A model generated the notes under the pieces. The model was given only the letters and a program-made list of their open reading frames with translations. It did no database searches and was not told the DNA's origin. A DNA stretch of 64,000 nt. Source: Akkermansia sp. (GTDB lineage Bacteria; Verrucomicrobiota; Verrucomicrobiia; Verrucomicrobiales; Akkermansiaceae). Both the position numbers and the translations under genes were made by a program. Of this stretch, positions 1 to 9,519 are shown in pieces; the stretch's first letter is position 1, and each line of letters begins with the position of its first letter. The stretch lies in assembly GCA_030536145.1 (NCBI GenBank), contig JAUNQN010000007.1, forward strand, positions 22,176 to 86,175, written 5' to 3'.

Positions 1-1417
1 GGCGGACCTGACCAATCTTGCCGAAGGCGGCGGCGGTCATCTCAGAGCCCATGGTGGCGCCCACGTACACGCCGTGGTTCCAATCGCGGGACTGGAAGAC
101 GAGCGGCATGGTGGTGGCGCGGCGGCCGCCGAAGAGGAACGCGGAGATGGAAACACCCTCCGGGTTGTAGTACTCCGGATCCAGGGTGGGGCACTGGGCG
201 GCGGGAGCGGTGAAACGGCTGTTGGGGTGGGCGCACTTGGCGCCAGTCTCCTTGGCGATTTCAGGGGTCCAGTCGTTGCCCTGCCAGTCGATGGCGTGGG
301 CGGGAGCCTCACCGTCCATACCTTCCCACCACACGTCGCCGTCGTCGGTCAGACCCACGTTGGTGAAGATAACGTTCTCCTTGATGGTGTCCATGGCGAT
401 GGGGTTGGTCTTGTAGGAGGTGCCGGGAGCCACGCCGAAGTAGCCGTTCTCGGGGTTGATGGCGTGGAAGGTGCCGTCCTCGTGGGGCCAGATCCAGGCG
501 ATATCGTCGCCGATGATGCTGGTCTTCCAGCCCTTCTCACGGAGGGGAGCCGGGGGAACAAGCATGGCAAGGTTGGTCTTGCCGCAGGCGGAGGGGAATG
601 CGCCGGTGATGTAGGACTTGCGGCCCTGGGGATCCGTGACGCCGAGGATGAGCATGTGCTCAGCCATCCAGCCGTTGTCGCGGGCCTTGGTGGTGGCGAT
701 ACGGAGGGCAAGGCACTTCTTGCCGAGGAGGGCGTTGCCACCGTAACCGGAACCGTAGGAGATGATTTCACCGGTCTCGGGGAAGTGGCAGATGTACTTC
801 TCCTCGTTGTTGCAGGGCCAGGCCACGTCCTGCTGGCCGGGCTCCAGGGGAGCGCCGACGGTGTGAAGGCAGGGAACGAAGTCGCCGTAGCCGTCACGCT
901 TGGGATTGCCGCCGCCCTGGGTCTCGTCCTCGAGGCGCTTGAGCACCTTCTCACCCATGATGGTCATGATGCGCATGTTGGTCACCACGTAGGCGGAGTC
1001 CGTGATCTCGATGCCGATCTTGGCAAGGGGGGAATCAAGCGGACCCATGCAGAAAGGAATCACGTACATGGTACGGCCCTTCATGCAGCCATCAAGGAAC
1101 GGGTTGAGAATAGCGCGCATCTCGGCCGGGGACTTCCAGTTGTTGGTGAAGCCGGCGTCCTCCTGCTTCTCGGAGCAGATGAAGGTACGCTCCTCCACAC
1201 GGGCAACATCGGAAGGAGTGGAACGGGCCAGGAAGCAGTTCGGGCGCTTCTCCGGGTTCAAGCGGATGTAGGTGCCTTTTTCGACCAGCATGTCGCACAG
1301 CTGGGTGTTTTCTTCCTCGGAACCGTCGCACCAGTAGACGGATTCGGGTTTGCAGAGCTGGCGGATCTGCTCCACCCACTCGGCAGCCTTCTTATGAGTA
1401 GTACCAGTGATTTTCAT
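1..1417 (-). CDS. pckG: Phosphoenolpyruvate carboxykinase (GTP), 5' part; gene runs off the left edge
   Basis: Cytosolic enzyme that converts oxaloacetate and GTP to phosphoenolpyruvate, GDP and CO2, linking the TCA cycle to gluconeogenesis or, in fermenters, fixing CO2 in reverse. About 472 of the roughly 600 family residues are present. The nucleotide-binding kinase-1 loop is visible near 553-607 as [14 protein letters not shown], with the invariant Cys and Lys, which marks the GTP-dependent family rather than the ATP-dependent one. The N-terminus reads [18 protein letters not shown]. The ATG follows a promoter whose -10 box ends nine bases upstream, which supports this start. No frameshift is seen; only the C-terminal part is missing, because of the window edge. 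It is divergent from the methyltransferase gene. Confidence 0.95.
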   Translation of the reverse strand, partial: MKITGTTHKKAAEWVEQIRQLCKPESVYWCDGSEEENTQLCDMLVEKGTYIRLNPEKRPNCFLARSTPSDVARVEERTFICSEKQEDAGFTNNWKSPAEMRAILNPFLDGCMKGRTMYVIPFCMGPLDSPLAKIGIEITDSAYVVTNMRIMTIMGEKVLKRLEDETQGGGNPKRDGYGDFVPCLHTVGAPLEPGQQDVAWPCNNEEKYICHFPETGEIISYGSGYGGNALLGKKCLALRIATTKARDNGWMAEHMLILGVTDPQGRKSYITGAFPSACGKTNLAMLVPPAPLREKGWKTSIIGDDIAWIWPHEDGTFHAINPENGYFGVAPGTSYKTNPIAMDTIKENVIFTNVGLTDDGDVWWEGMDGEAPAHAIDWQGNDWTPEIAKETGAKCAHPNSRFTAPAAQCPTLDPEYYNPEGVSISAFLFGGRRATTMPLVFQSRDWNHGVYVGATMGSEMTAAAFGKIGQVR

Positions 1418-1426
1418 GGTGGTCAC

Positions 1427-1455
1427 AGGATAGCACGCTGGCTGCAATCTTGCAA
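1427..1455 (-). promoter_or_regulatory. Promoter of pckG
   Basis: On the minus strand TTGCAA, a 17 bp spacer and TATCCT with a TG one base upstream (TGC-TATCCT). The -10 box ends 9 nt before the ATG, predicting a leader of about two bases. Confidence 0.7.
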
Positions 1456-1520
1456 CACTAAAAAACGCGCCCGGTGCAAAAAAACGCACGCTGTGCATGC
1501 GTGCGGGGCGAGATTTGCGT

Positions 1521-1549
1521 TTGCGGTGCAGCGGGGATTGTGTTAGAAT
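1521..1549 (+). promoter_or_regulatory. Promoter of the RsmB/RsmF-like gene
   Basis: TTGCGG, 17 bp, TAGAAT preceded by TGT (extended -10 pattern). The box ends 9 nt before the ATG, so the predicted transcript has almost no leader. Confidence 0.7.
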
Positions 1550-1558
1550 GCGCTGCAG

Positions 1559-2476
1559 ATGAGTACCGCCGATACAGAGATGAGCCACGCGGAGCAGCGG
1601 CTGTGCAGCCGGCTGGGGCTGGCCGGGGAGGATGCGCTGCACCTGGTGCAGGCCATGCGGCGCGGGGAATCCTCCCGCAGCGCGGTGGTGCTTGCACCGC
1701 TGGCCCCGGCGGGGTATGAGCCGCCGTTTCCCTGTGCGGCGGAGCGGCCTGCGTGGCTTCCGCCGGGCGTGTACCTGCCGGAGCCGGGGGTGCGCCCCGG
1801 GCAGCATGCGGACTACGCGGCGGGGTACTATTACATACTGGATGCCTCCTCCTGCTGGGAATCCGCCGCGCTGGAGCTGGTGCCGGGCCCGGCACACACG
1901 CTGGACCTGTGCGCGGCCCCGGGCGGCAAGAGCATGCTGATGGGCGCGCGGTACGGTTTTCCCCGGGGCACGCACACGGCAAACGAGGTGAATTCCGCCC
2001 GCCGCGGGGTGCTGCGGCAGAACCTGCAGCAGTGCGGCTGGCAGGGGGTGGAGGTAACAGGCCTGCGCCCGGACCAGTGGGCGGCAAGCGGGCAGCAGTT
2101 CGACCTGCTGCTGGTGGATGCCCCGTGCAGCGGGCAATCCCTGCTGGCCAAGGGAATCAAGAACCCGGGCTGCCTGGGCAGCGGCATGGTGAACGGCAAT
2201 GCCAAGCGCCAGCGCGGCATTATGCTGGCCGCCGTGGCCTGCACCGCGCCGCAGGGGCATATCCTGTACAGCACCTGCACGTATGACCCGGAGGAGGACG
2301 AGAAGGTGGCAGCCTATATCCTGAAGCGCCACCCCGGCTGGGAGGCGGTGGAAATACCCGCCCTGGCGGAATACCGCTCCACGCTGTACCCCTTCCCCGC
2401 GTACCGCCTGCTGCCGCGCCACGGTTTTGGCGCCGGCGGCTTCTGCTGCCTGCTGAAGAACAACAACCAAGGCTGA
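1559..2476 (+). CDS. RsmB/RsmF (NOL1/NOP2/Sun) family RNA m5C methyltransferase
   Basis: SAM-dependent RNA cytosine-5 methyltransferase, probably acting on 16S rRNA. The 305-residue protein carries the family motifs in order: [10 protein letters not shown] (SAM-binding motif I), VDAPCSGQS (motif IV, with the resolving Cys) and [12 protein letters not shown] (motif VI, with the nucleophilic Cys). It resembles the catalytic core of RsmF. The C-terminal PUA-like extension of E. coli RsmF and the NusB-like N-terminus of RsmB are both absent, so it is a short version and the exact target base cannot be assigned. The ATG lies 9 nt after a good -10 box, which fixes the start. The secreted hydrolase gene begins 19 nt downstream. 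Confidence 0.88.
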   Translation: MSTADTEMSHAEQRLCSRLGLAGEDALHLVQAMRRGESSRSAVVLAPLAPAGYEPPFPCAAERPAWLPPGVYLPEPGVRPGQHADYAAGYYYILDASSCWESAALELVPGPAHTLDLCAAPGGKSMLMGARYGFPRGTHTANEVNSARRGVLRQNLQQCGWQGVEVTGLRPDQWAASGQQFDLLLVDAPCSGQSLLAKGIKNPGCLGSGMVNGNAKRQRGIMLAAVACTAPQGHILYSTCTYDPEEDEKVAAYILKRHPGWEAVEIPALAEYRSTLYPFPAYRLLPRHGFGAGGFCCLLKNNNQG

Positions 2477-2495
2477 TTTTTCCCTTTCCACCGCC

Positions 2496-3254
2496 ATGAT
2501 ACGCCCATGCCACCTTTTGACCACCGCCGCCGCGGCCCTGTGCCTGGCGGCCCCTGCCCCGGCCCTGGAGCTGGGGGATATCCTGAACGCCGTGACCGGA
2601 GCCGCCCAAAAGGTGGCCAAGTACCAGGCTGCGCCGCTGCCCAAGGAGAAGGCGGATGCGGCCATGGTGTTTGTGGGCGGCATGGCAGACGAGTACACGG
2701 GCATTGTGCACGGCCTGGCCTGCAACTGCCCCTGGCTGCCCATCACCGGGGACCAGACCCGCGCGTACTACCACTGGCACATGGGGGATATGGGCTCCTT
2801 TGACCTGGCGCCGGACAAGCTGGCGGCGGAGCTCCAGGAGTTCCGCACGCTGAATCCCGCCGCCCCGGTGGTGCTCATCGGCCACAGCTTGGGGGCCTCC
2901 ACCGCGCTGCAGGCGGCAGCCCGGCTGCAGGGCAAGCCCGGCGGCAGCATCTACCTGCTCACGCTGGACCCCGTGAACCGCCTGGTCACCCCCAAGCGCC
3001 CGGACAACCTGGCCTGGTGGGGTAACAGCTACATCGTGAACTCACAGGACTCCCGGGATTTCATACCCGTCATCGGCGGCCGCTGGAACGAGTGCAAGGA
3101 GGCGGACTACAACATCCGCATGGATGGCCTGGCGAAGGACGACTACGGCTATTTCTACCAGCACGGCGGCGCCATGAGCCAGCTGTTCTGCAAGGGCGAT
3201 GAGCAGGAGAGCCTGTTCACCCGCCTGTGCAGGGAGATTAAAAAGGCGCGCTGA
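2496..3254 (+). CDS. Secreted alpha/beta hydrolase, lipase-like
   Basis: A 252-residue protein with an N-terminal signal peptide (hydrophobic run ending near APALE at about residue 25). It contains the nucleophile elbow GHSLGAS, with the serine at about residue 130, in the alpha/beta hydrolase context [12 protein letters not shown] following LTLDPVN supplies a candidate acid and YQHGG near the C-terminus a candidate histidine. The substrate cannot be told from sequence; a lipase or esterase of the periplasm or outside is the best guess. The start lies in a CCACCGCC-ATG context without a Shine-Dalgarno sequence. The last 17 bases overlap the convergent small membrane gene. Confidence 0.7.
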   Translation: MIRPCHLLTTAAAALCLAAPAPALELGDILNAVTGAAQKVAKYQAAPLPKEKADAAMVFVGGMADEYTGIVHGLACNCPWLPITGDQTRAYYHWHMGDMGSFDLAPDKLAAELQEFRTLNPAAPVVLIGHSLGASTALQAAARLQGKPGGSIYLLTLDPVNRLVTPKRPDNLAWWGNSYIVNSQDSRDFIPVIGGRWNECKEADYNIRMDGLAKDDYGYFYQHGGAMSQLFCKGDEQESLFTRLCREIKKAR

Positions 3255-3438
3255 TCACGCCGTACAAGCGCAGGACCCACAGGGTGAGCGCCAGCAGGGC
3301 CAGGGCGTACCACAGGATGACCCGTGCAGGGCTCACCTGGCGGCGGGTGGTGTTCACCGGCCGCCCCTGGCTCTGGATTACCTTCTCCGTTTGCCGTTTC
3401 AGCACCACATCCTGATTGGGGTCCATCTCCTCTCTCAT
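3238..3438 (-). CDS. Small single-span membrane protein (66 aa)
   Basis: A short protein with a charged N-terminal half (MREEMDPNQDVVLKRQTEK), a basic stretch, then one hydrophobic segment at about residues 40-62 and a short tail. Longer in-frame starts exist, but a minus-strand promoter at 3448-3476 ends 9 nt before this ATG, so transcription should start just before it. The reading frame and the promoter thus support each other. No family was recognised. The convergent end overlaps the lipase-like gene by 17 bases. Confidence 0.6.
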   Translation of the reverse strand: MREEMDPNQDVVLKRQTEKVIQSQGRPVNTTRRQVSPARVILWYALALLALTLWVLRLYGVISAPF

Positions 3439-3447
3439 TGCCCCGCC

Positions 3448-3476
3448 AGCATACCAGAGCCACCCCGCCTTGGCAA
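3448..3476 (-). promoter_or_regulatory. Promoter of the 66-residue membrane protein
   Basis: Minus strand TTGCCA, 17 bp, TATGCT with upstream TGG; the -10 ends 9 nt before the ATG. Confidence 0.6.
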
Positions 3477-3520
3477 GGCAGAACTGCCGCGGCAAGCATG
3501 CAGCATGGTGCAGCGGCGCA

Positions 3521-3549
3521 TTGACAAACGGCGCACAAAATGGTAGAAG
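3521..3549 (+). promoter_or_regulatory. Promoter of the CBM9-like gene
   Basis: TTGACA, 17 bp, TAGAAG with upstream TGG. Seven bases separate the -10 box from a GTG codon, which identifies that GTG as the start. Confidence 0.65.
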
Positions 3550-3556
3550 ATGGGGC

Positions 3557-4120
3557 GTGACGAGCCACATTTGCACAGAACTGCCCTGCCCCGTGCAGGA
3601 GCTGACCCATGAATGGTACGGCAGGGAAATCCTGCCGCACGTGGAATACTCCTTCTCCATACAGGGGGAGAACCTGGTATACTGCGCGCGCCAGGGGAAA
3701 GGCGTGAGCATCCACCCCGGCGCGCAGCCCGGTGCCTTTACGGAGGAGCTGTGGCGGTATGATACGGCGGAGTTCTTTATCTCCAACGCAGAGGGAACGC
3801 GCTACCTGGAGTTCAACCTGTGCCCGAACGGCGCGTGGTGGGCCTGCGTGTTCACCGGCCCGCGCTGCAAGGACGAGACCGCGCCGCAGCTCACCGCCGC
3901 TGCCACGCAGGGCCGCTGTACCCCGCAGGGCTGGGAGTGCCGGGCGGAGATACCCCTGGCCTACCTGGCCTCCATCGGCATTACCCCGCAGGATTGCCGG
4001 CTGGCGGCTGCCGCCATCCAGAACTCGCCGGACTACCTGTACCTCACCACGGCGGAGGACCTTTCCGGGGAGCCGGATTTCCACCGCCCCTGGGCCTGGC
4101 CGAAAGCCCGCATCATCTGA
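3557..4120 (+). CDS. CBM9-like / DOMON-type carbohydrate-binding protein
   Basis: A 187-residue protein resembling stand-alone family 9 carbohydrate-binding (DOMON-like) domains. The family pattern is visible: ELWRYDTAEFFIS, then YLEFNLCPNGAWWACVF, then an aromatic and arginine-containing stretch and WECRAEIPL. No signal peptide is present from the GTG start, so it appears cytosolic, which is usual for these orphan DOMON-like proteins. The frame stays open upstream, but a TTGACA/TAGAAG promoter lies only 7 nt before the GTG, so the upstream part is not coding. dnaG follows after 12 nt, probably co-transcribed. The ligand is unknown. Confidence 0.65.
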   Translation: MTSHICTELPCPVQELTHEWYGREILPHVEYSFSIQGENLVYCARQGKGVSIHPGAQPGAFTEELWRYDTAEFFISNAEGTRYLEFNLCPNGAWWACVFTGPRCKDETAPQLTAAATQGRCTPQGWECRAEIPLAYLASIGITPQDCRLAAAAIQNSPDYLYLTTAEDLSGEPDFHRPWAWPKARII

Positions 4121-4132
4121 TATACCGCCGCC

Positions 4133-5998
4133 ATGCCGCGTATCCTCCAGGAATGCGTAGACCGCATCAAGGGCTCCATCGACATCGTGGAGCTGGTGGG
4201 CAAGTATGTGCAGCTGCGGCGCGCGGGCAACTCATGGAAGGCGTGCTGCCCGTTCCACGGGGAAAAGACGCCCTCCTTCCACGTGAACCCGGCGCGCCAG
4301 GCCTTCAAGTGCTTCGGCTGCGGCGTGGGCGGTGATGGCGTGAAGTTCGTGATGATGTTCGAGAACCTGGACTACCCGTCCGCCCTGCGCCGCATAGCGG
4401 ATGCGAACGGAATCCCGGTCATCGAGGAGGAGGAGAACCCGGAGGCCGCCCGCCAGCGGCAGCTGCGCGCCCGCGTGGTGCAGCTGAATGCCCTGGCGGC
4501 AGACTATTTCCACCGCAAGCTCTGCCGTGACCGCAATGCGGACCACGTGCGCGCCTACCTGAAGCAGCGTGAATTCAACATAGAGGTAGCCAAGGCCTGG
4601 AACCTGGGCTGGGCGCCGCCGGACTACCGGGAGTTTGCCGCCCTGGCCGCCAGCCGGCGCATGGACAACCGCCTTCAGGTGGAGGCCTACCTGCTGGGCT
4701 CCGGCAGGAGCGGGCAGTACCCCGTGTTCAGGGACAGGCTCATGTTCCCCATCCAGAACGTGCGCGGGGAGGTGGTGGGGTTCTCCGGCCGTATCATGCA
4801 GGAGGGGCAGGACCCCCGCAAGTATGTGAACACGGCGGAAACCGTGGCCTTCCGCAAGGGTGAGCTGCTCTTCGGCCTGTTCAAGGCCACAGGCCCCATA
4901 GCCAAGGCGGGCATGTGCGTGGTGGTGTGCGAGGGGCAGCTGGATGTCATCGCCTGCCATGAGAAGGCGGACATACGCAACGCCGTGGCCGGCCTGGGCA
5001 CCGCCTTTACGGAGGAGCACGCCAGGATGCTCCACAAGTACGCCAAGAAAGCCATCCTGTGCTACGACGGCGACAACGCCGGCATCAAGGCCAGCGAGAA
5101 GACCTTCCGCAAGCTGGCCCAAGTGGGCATGGACGTGTACCAGGCCACCCTGCCCCCGGGGGAGGACCCGGATTCCCTCATCCGCACGCAGGGGGCGGAG
5201 GCCCTGCGCCAGGCCATAGGGGATGCCCGTCCTTACCTGGAGGTGCGCGCTGGGGTGGAGCTGGCCAATATCAAGGATTCCAACGACCGCGCCTCCCTCA
5301 TTCCCCGCATGGCGGACCTGGCGGCGGACCTGGCGGACCCCACCCGGCGTGATGTGGCTGTGGCAGACCTGGCCACCCGCCTGAACACCGGACTGGATAC
5401 CTTCCGCGATACCGTCAACGGCATCATCCGCGCCCGCAAGGACGCCCCGCAGGACTACGCCCGCCGTGAGCCGGAGCCGGATTACGGGGAGTACGGCGAG
5501 TATGGGGACACCGCGCCCCTGGAGGACGCAGCCGCCCTGCCGGAAGAGCCGCAGGCCCCCGTGGTGCCCATCCGCATCCACCCCACGCTGCTGGATATCA
5601 TCCGCCTGGCGGCGCAGAACAAGCAGATGCAGGATATGTTCGTGGACCGCATCATGGACCTGCAAATCCCCATCGGCAAGCTGCCGGGCGGCGCCGTGCT
5701 GCAGGGCCTGCTGGAGCAGCTGCCCGCACCGGGGGATGCGGATGCCTGGCAGGCGTTCCTGGCCACCCTGCGCCCGGAGCAGGCCGCGGGGCTGCGCGGG
5801 GTATCCAATGCCGAGGTGCGCATCGACGATGCCCCGGACACCTATGTGAACCAGGCTTGCGATGCCGCCACCCGCGCCGCCATCATGGCGGATATCGATA
5901 CGCTGCAAGCCCAGATCCGCTCCGGCGGGCTCTCCCCGGAGCAGTACATGGAGCTGCATGAGCGCTGCGTGGAGCTGCGGAGCCTGCTGGGCCAATAG
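4133..5998 (+). CDS. dnaG: DNA primase
   Basis: Synthesises RNA primers at the replication fork. The 621-residue protein has an N-terminal CHC2 zinc finger (Cys39, His42, Cys60, Cys63 in CPFHGEKTPSF and FKCFGCG). An RNA polymerase core follows, with the TOPRIM catalytic residues in VVVCEGQLDV and ILCYDGDNAG at about residues 260-320. An acidic, Tyr/Glu-rich linker near residues 440-475 leads to a C-terminal helicase-interacting region. Length is slightly above the usual 580-600. The ATG lies in a CCGCCGCC context without a Shine-Dalgarno sequence. A weak TGA-TATACC box six bases upstream could give it its own promoter. A lipoprotein peptidase follows 20 nt downstream. Confidence 0.97.
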   Translation: MPRILQECVDRIKGSIDIVELVGKYVQLRRAGNSWKACCPFHGEKTPSFHVNPARQAFKCFGCGVGGDGVKFVMMFENLDYPSALRRIADANGIPVIEEEENPEAARQRQLRARVVQLNALAADYFHRKLCRDRNADHVRAYLKQREFNIEVAKAWNLGWAPPDYREFAALAASRRMDNRLQVEAYLLGSGRSGQYPVFRDRLMFPIQNVRGEVVGFSGRIMQEGQDPRKYVNTAETVAFRKGELLFGLFKATGPIAKAGMCVVVCEGQLDVIACHEKADIRNAVAGLGTAFTEEHARMLHKYAKKAILCYDGDNAGIKASEKTFRKLAQVGMDVYQATLPPGEDPDSLIRTQGAEALRQAIGDARPYLEVRAGVELANIKDSNDRASLIPRMADLAADLADPTRRDVAVADLATRLNTGLDTFRDTVNGIIRARKDAPQDYARREPEPDYGEYGEYGDTAPLEDAAALPEEPQAPVVPIRIHPTLLDIIRLAAQNKQMQDMFVDRIMDLQIPIGKLPGGAVLQGLLEQLPAPGDADAWQAFLATLRPEQAAGLRGVSNAEVRIDDAPDTYVNQACDAATRAAIMADIDTLQAQIRSGGLSPEQYMELHERCVELRSLLGQ

Positions 5999-6018
5999 GA
6001 AAAACCTTTCGTCCCGCC

Positions 6019-6984
6019 ATGAAACGCGCGCTCAAACCCATCCTTCTCCTGCTCCCCGTGCTGGCGCTTCTGCTGGTGTCGGGCTGCACCATGCTCTCCC
6101 TGAAAGAAGCCCCGGCGGATGCCCCCGCACCGCCCCCTGCCCTGGCGGCAGAGCTGCGCCGCGGGGTGGAGACGCTCTGCGCGCACCCGCGCTACGGTGC
6201 CACGCTCTCCCGCGCGCAGGAATACATTGCCGCAGAGCTGGCCGCCGCCGGGTACGCCGTGCGCTACCAGGAGTTCACCAATGCGGAAGGCACGTTCCGC
6301 AACATTATTGCAGAGCGCACCGGCACCCAACCGGGCCGCTACGTGGTGGGCGCGCACTACGATGCCTGCGAGCCCGCCGACCCGCAGGACAGCAACCCTG
6401 GCGCGGATGACAACGCCAGCGCCGTGGCGGCCCTGCTGGCCCTGGCCCGCCGCCTGCCCGCCCACCCGCGCCACACGGTGGAGCTGGTGTTCTACGCCTG
6501 CGAGGAGCCGCCCTGGTTCGGCACGGAGGGCATGGGCAGCCACGCCCACGCCCAGCTCTGCAACCCGCAGGATACCCTGGGCATGGTCTGCCTGGAGATG
6601 CTGGGCTGCTTTTCAGATGCGCCCGGCTCCCAGCCCGCGCTCTTTCCCGGCCACAGCCTGCTGCTGCCCACGCAGGGCAATTTCATAGCCGTGGTGGGCA
6701 ACCTGGATTCCGTCTCCCTGGGCCGCAGCGCCCAGCGCCACCTGCGCCGCCACATCCGCACCCTGCGCGTCAACGTGCCCTTTGCCGGGGATACCCCGCT
6801 CTACTTCAGCGACCACCGCAACTACGCCCCGCGCGGCATTCCCTCCATCATGGTCACGGATACCGCCATGCTCCGCAACCACCGCTACCATGAGCGGCAG
6901 GACACGCCGGACACCCTGGACTACACCCGCATGGCGGCTGTCACCCAGGGCGTGCTCTCCCTTGTCCGGGAGCTGGCCTACTGA
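6019..6984 (+). CDS. M28-family zinc aminopeptidase, lipoprotein
   Basis: A 321-residue peptidase with a lipoprotein signal (hydrophobic run ending LLLVSGC, lipid-modified Cys at about residue 23), so it should be membrane-anchored outside the cytoplasm. The M28 co-catalytic zinc ligands are present in order: GAHYDA (His, Asp), GADDNAS (bridging Asp), YACEEPPWFGTEG (Glu pair) and a C-terminal His in DHRNYAPRGIP. Members release N-terminal amino acids from peptides or act on cyclised substrates; the specificity is not readable. The start follows dnaG in a CCCGCC-ATG context and the convergent DUF3592 remnant overlaps its end by 7 bases. Confidence 0.85.
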   Translation: MKRALKPILLLLPVLALLLVSGCTMLSLKEAPADAPAPPPALAAELRRGVETLCAHPRYGATLSRAQEYIAAELAAAGYAVRYQEFTNAEGTFRNIIAERTGTQPGRYVVGAHYDACEPADPQDSNPGADDNASAVAALLALARRLPAHPRHTVELVFYACEEPPWFGTEGMGSHAHAQLCNPQDTLGMVCLEMLGCFSDAPGSQPALFPGHSLLLPTQGNFIAVVGNLDSVSLGRSAQRHLRRHIRTLRVNVPFAGDTPLYFSDHRNYAPRGIPSIMVTDTAMLRNHRYHERQDTPDTLDYTRMAAVTQGVLSLVRELAY

Positions 6985-7232
6985 GCGGTCTTGCGGGCTT
7001 TCAAACGGCTTGCCAACAGGTAGGAGAGGCCGATGAGCAGCGTGACCAGCCCGAAAACGCCCCCGACCAGGCATCCGAAGTAGTTGTCCGGCAGGTTGTC
7101 GGGATATGATTCCTGCGGGTCGGCGGGGTTGTAGAGTACCGTCAGCTTCTCACCCTTGGCGTAGGAGGGCGGGCTGCTGAACGTCTGCTGCATCCCGGAA
7201 TACTCCTTGCCCCCCGCCTCAATTCCAGGCAT
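6978..7232 (-). CDS. Short DUF3592-type membrane protein, apparently N-terminally truncated
   Basis: An 84-residue protein matching only the C-terminal half of DUF3592 proteins: a KEYSG stretch, the characteristic KGEKLTVLYNPADPQES (the usual pattern is YNP.DP), and one C-terminal transmembrane helix. The first transmembrane helix and the first strands of the family are missing. The ATG begins one base after the comEC stop codon (TAA-C-ATG), so it is probably translated by coupling to comEC. Either a trimmed functional derivative or a decaying gene; the sequence cannot decide. Confidence 0.55.
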   Translation of the reverse strand: MPGIEAGGKEYSGMQQTFSSPPSYAKGEKLTVLYNPADPQESYPDNLPDNYFGCLVGGVFGLVTLLIGLSYLLASRLKARKTAQ

Positions 7233-7233
7233 G

Positions 7234-9390
7234 TTACACGGCGCACACCTCATCATCATGCAAGCGGATGATTTGGACGCGGGGCGGGAAATCCGCCGGG
7301 ACCAGGGGCAGCTCTGCACCGGGCAGAATGATGATGCGGCGGGCACCCGTAGCGCGGAGCAAGGCGGGGTCCTGCACGGGCTGCAGGGGGTGCTTCCCCA
7401 GGATAACGGTATCCGCATGCAGCTCCTCCGGCGGCAGGGAAAGCAGGGTGTCTGCCGGGGCATCCCCCACATACAACACGCGGCGCCCGCCCTGCTGCCA
7501 GATGACCACGGGGGCGGAATCCCGCGCCCCCGGCGCAGCTGGATACACGGAGAAGACCCCGCCGGGGGTGGTGAGGCGCAGCCCGCCCTGCGGCAGGGAA
7601 TCATGGTGCATCACCCGCAGCCCGGGGAGCTGGCGGCACATGTACTCCGCGCCGCCGCCCAGGGAGGCTCGCTTGCCCGTGACCAGAAGGGCGGCAGGGG
7701 AAAAGCCGGAATAGAACAGCCAGGGGCGCACATGGAAGGAGGCGGTGCGCTCATTCCCGCAATTGACGAGCAGGCCGGGATTCCCCAGCACGCACACGCT
7801 GCCGCCGTACCGCTGCGTGTACACCGCGGCGGCATCCACCGGCATGGGGGTATGCACGGGCAGGTAGGACCCCGGCAGGCTGCCGAAGGCTCCCACCACC
7901 GCCAGCAGCCAGCCGCTGCATTTCAGCGCGCAGAAATCCAGCGCTCCCCCCAGCAGCGGTACCCAGCCCAGCAGCAGGGTCATGATACCGCAGAACATCA
8001 GCGGCAGCAGCAGCGCCGCCACCGCCATGTTGGCCACGGCGGACCAGGGCGTGACCGCATGGAAGCAGCACAGGGTGACGGGCAGCGAGACCAGCCAGGC
8101 ACTCACGGACACCACCGCACAGGCGCGCAGGTCGGAATCCCGGTTGCTCAAGAAGCGCTGCATGGGGCTCCACAGGCGCTTGGGCAGGTAGTCGTCCGGC
8201 GCATACAGGGGGCGGTCATGCCGGCACAGGAACACGCCCGCGCAGATTCCGGCGTACACGGTGAAGGAGAGCAGGAACCCCGCATCATGGATGCGGAAGG
8301 GCTCCAAGAGCAGCACCAGCAGGGCGGCAAAGCTCCAGGTATTGGCCATGCCCACGCGGCGGCGCAGCATGTAGCCGAACAGCACCACCGCCAGCATGAG
8401 CAGCGCGCGGAAAGCCGGCAGGGCGCAGCCCGTGCACACCACATACGCCCCCACCAGCAGCAGCACCACCGGGCGCGCCACCGCCGGACGCAAGCGGCAG
8501 AACAGCAGCAGTTTCCAGAATATGCCGAACACCAGCGCCACATGCAGCCCGCTCACAGCAAACACATGCAGGCAGCCGCCGCGGCGGAATCCCTCCATGG
8601 TATCCTCAGCGGCGGCAGCCTTGTCCCCCAGCACCATGGCGCAGAGCACCTGGCGGCGCGGGTCCGCCTCCGTACCGGGCGGCATCAGCTGTTTCTCCAG
8701 CATGCGGCGGATATCCAGCCCGGCACGCCGCAAATCCACCAGGGAAAGCGCATGCCCGGTGGCGCGCCCCTCCGTATAGTCCAGGGAAAGGGCTATCCCC
8801 TGGCCGCGCCGCCAGGCGGCGGCATCAAACATGCCGGGTACCGGGGGCGGAGCCTGCTCCACGGGAATCCCGCGTGCCTCCACATCATCCCCTAGGGAAA
8901 AGGGCATCCCGCCGCGCTCCCCGCGCAGCACCACGGATGGCCCGGCAGATGTTTCCAGCACGCAACCGCGCTCCAGGTCCCGCACCACCCTGCCCTGTAC
9001 CGCCAGGCAGCCCTGCTGCTCGGCGGCATCCCGCAGCAGGCGCCCCTGCTGCTCCAAATCCAGCCCGTGCAGGTAGGCCACCGCCGCGCAAAGCACGGCA
9101 CACATGCCGATGCGCCACAGGCGGTACGCGGCGCAGGGTACCAACAGCGCCGCCACGGCGGCAAACCACAGAGTGTTCCCGTACAGGGCCATCAAGGAAC
9201 CCAGCACCGCCAGTAGCGGCAGCAGCAGGGGAGCCCCCAGCAGGAAGCGCCGCAAACCGCCGTACCGCACATAATCCCACGCCCGCACCGCATACCCCCA
9301 CAAAGCGGCAAACAGGGCGCACAGCAGGCGCACCATCCCTGCCCAAAGCGGGGATGAAGCTGCACCGTGCTGTGGCGTGGCGTATTCCAT
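7234..9390 (-). CDS. comEC: ComEC/Rec2-family DNA-uptake channel with degenerate C-terminal domain
   Basis: A 718-residue inner-membrane protein of the ComEC family, which moves transforming single-stranded DNA across the cytoplasmic membrane. An N-terminal DUF4131-like region with membrane spans and an OB-like part (residues about 30-190) is followed by the competence domain with its hallmark FAVSGLHVALVFGIFWKL and many membrane spans. The C-terminal region has the position and general fold pattern of a metallo-beta-lactamase domain, but no HxHxDH motif is present anywhere, so the usual metal site is lost. A real Shine-Dalgarno (AGGAG, 6 nt before ATG) is present, unlike most genes here. The last codon leads directly into the DUF3592 gene. 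Confidence 0.85.
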   Translation of the reverse strand: MEYATPQHGAASSPLWAGMVRLLCALFAALWGYAVRAWDYVRYGGLRRFLLGAPLLLPLLAVLGSLMALYGNTLWFAAVAALLVPCAAYRLWRIGMCAVLCAAVAYLHGLDLEQQGRLLRDAAEQQGCLAVQGRVVRDLERGCVLETSAGPSVVLRGERGGMPFSLGDDVEARGIPVEQAPPPVPGMFDAAAWRRGQGIALSLDYTEGRATGHALSLVDLRRAGLDIRRMLEKQLMPPGTEADPRRQVLCAMVLGDKAAAAEDTMEGFRRGGCLHVFAVSGLHVALVFGIFWKLLLFCRLRPAVARPVVLLLVGAYVVCTGCALPAFRALLMLAVVLFGYMLRRRVGMANTWSFAALLVLLLEPFRIHDAGFLLSFTVYAGICAGVFLCRHDRPLYAPDDYLPKRLWSPMQRFLSNRDSDLRACAVVSVSAWLVSLPVTLCCFHAVTPWSAVANMAVAALLLPLMFCGIMTLLLGWVPLLGGALDFCALKCSGWLLAVVGAFGSLPGSYLPVHTPMPVDAAAVYTQRYGGSVCVLGNPGLLVNCGNERTASFHVRPWLFYSGFSPAALLVTGKRASLGGGAEYMCRQLPGLRVMHHDSLPQGGLRLTTPGGVFSVYPAAPGARDSAPVVIWQQGGRRVLYVGDAPADTLLSLPPEELHADTVILGKHPLQPVQDPALLRATGARRIIILPGAELPLVPADFPPRVQIIRLHDDEVCAV

Positions 9391-9419
9391 GGGTATCTCC
9401 TGTGTGCTGCTACAGGAAA

Positions 9420-9448
9420 ACTATCCCACAAAATACGCATAATTGCAA
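9420..9448 (-). promoter_or_regulatory. Promoter of comEC
   Basis: Minus strand TTGCAA, 17 bp, GATAGT. The predicted leader is about 20 nt and carries AGGAG, one of the few clear Shine-Dalgarno sequences in the window. Confidence 0.5.
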
Positions 9449-9519
9449 TCTTGCCCACAAAAACGCGCTCACAATATACTTATGCCGAACAACTTGCAAA
9501 CATACGTCATACAATGGAG

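Noticed and set aside
1..1417. pckG as a pseudogene because it lacks its C-terminus
   Set aside because: The frame is intact to the window edge; the missing part is outside the window.
74..1546. Long open frame on the plus strand opposite pckG
   Set aside because: It is antisense to a gene with perfect PEPCK motifs and has no recognisable domain; GC-rich third positions keep the opposite frame open.
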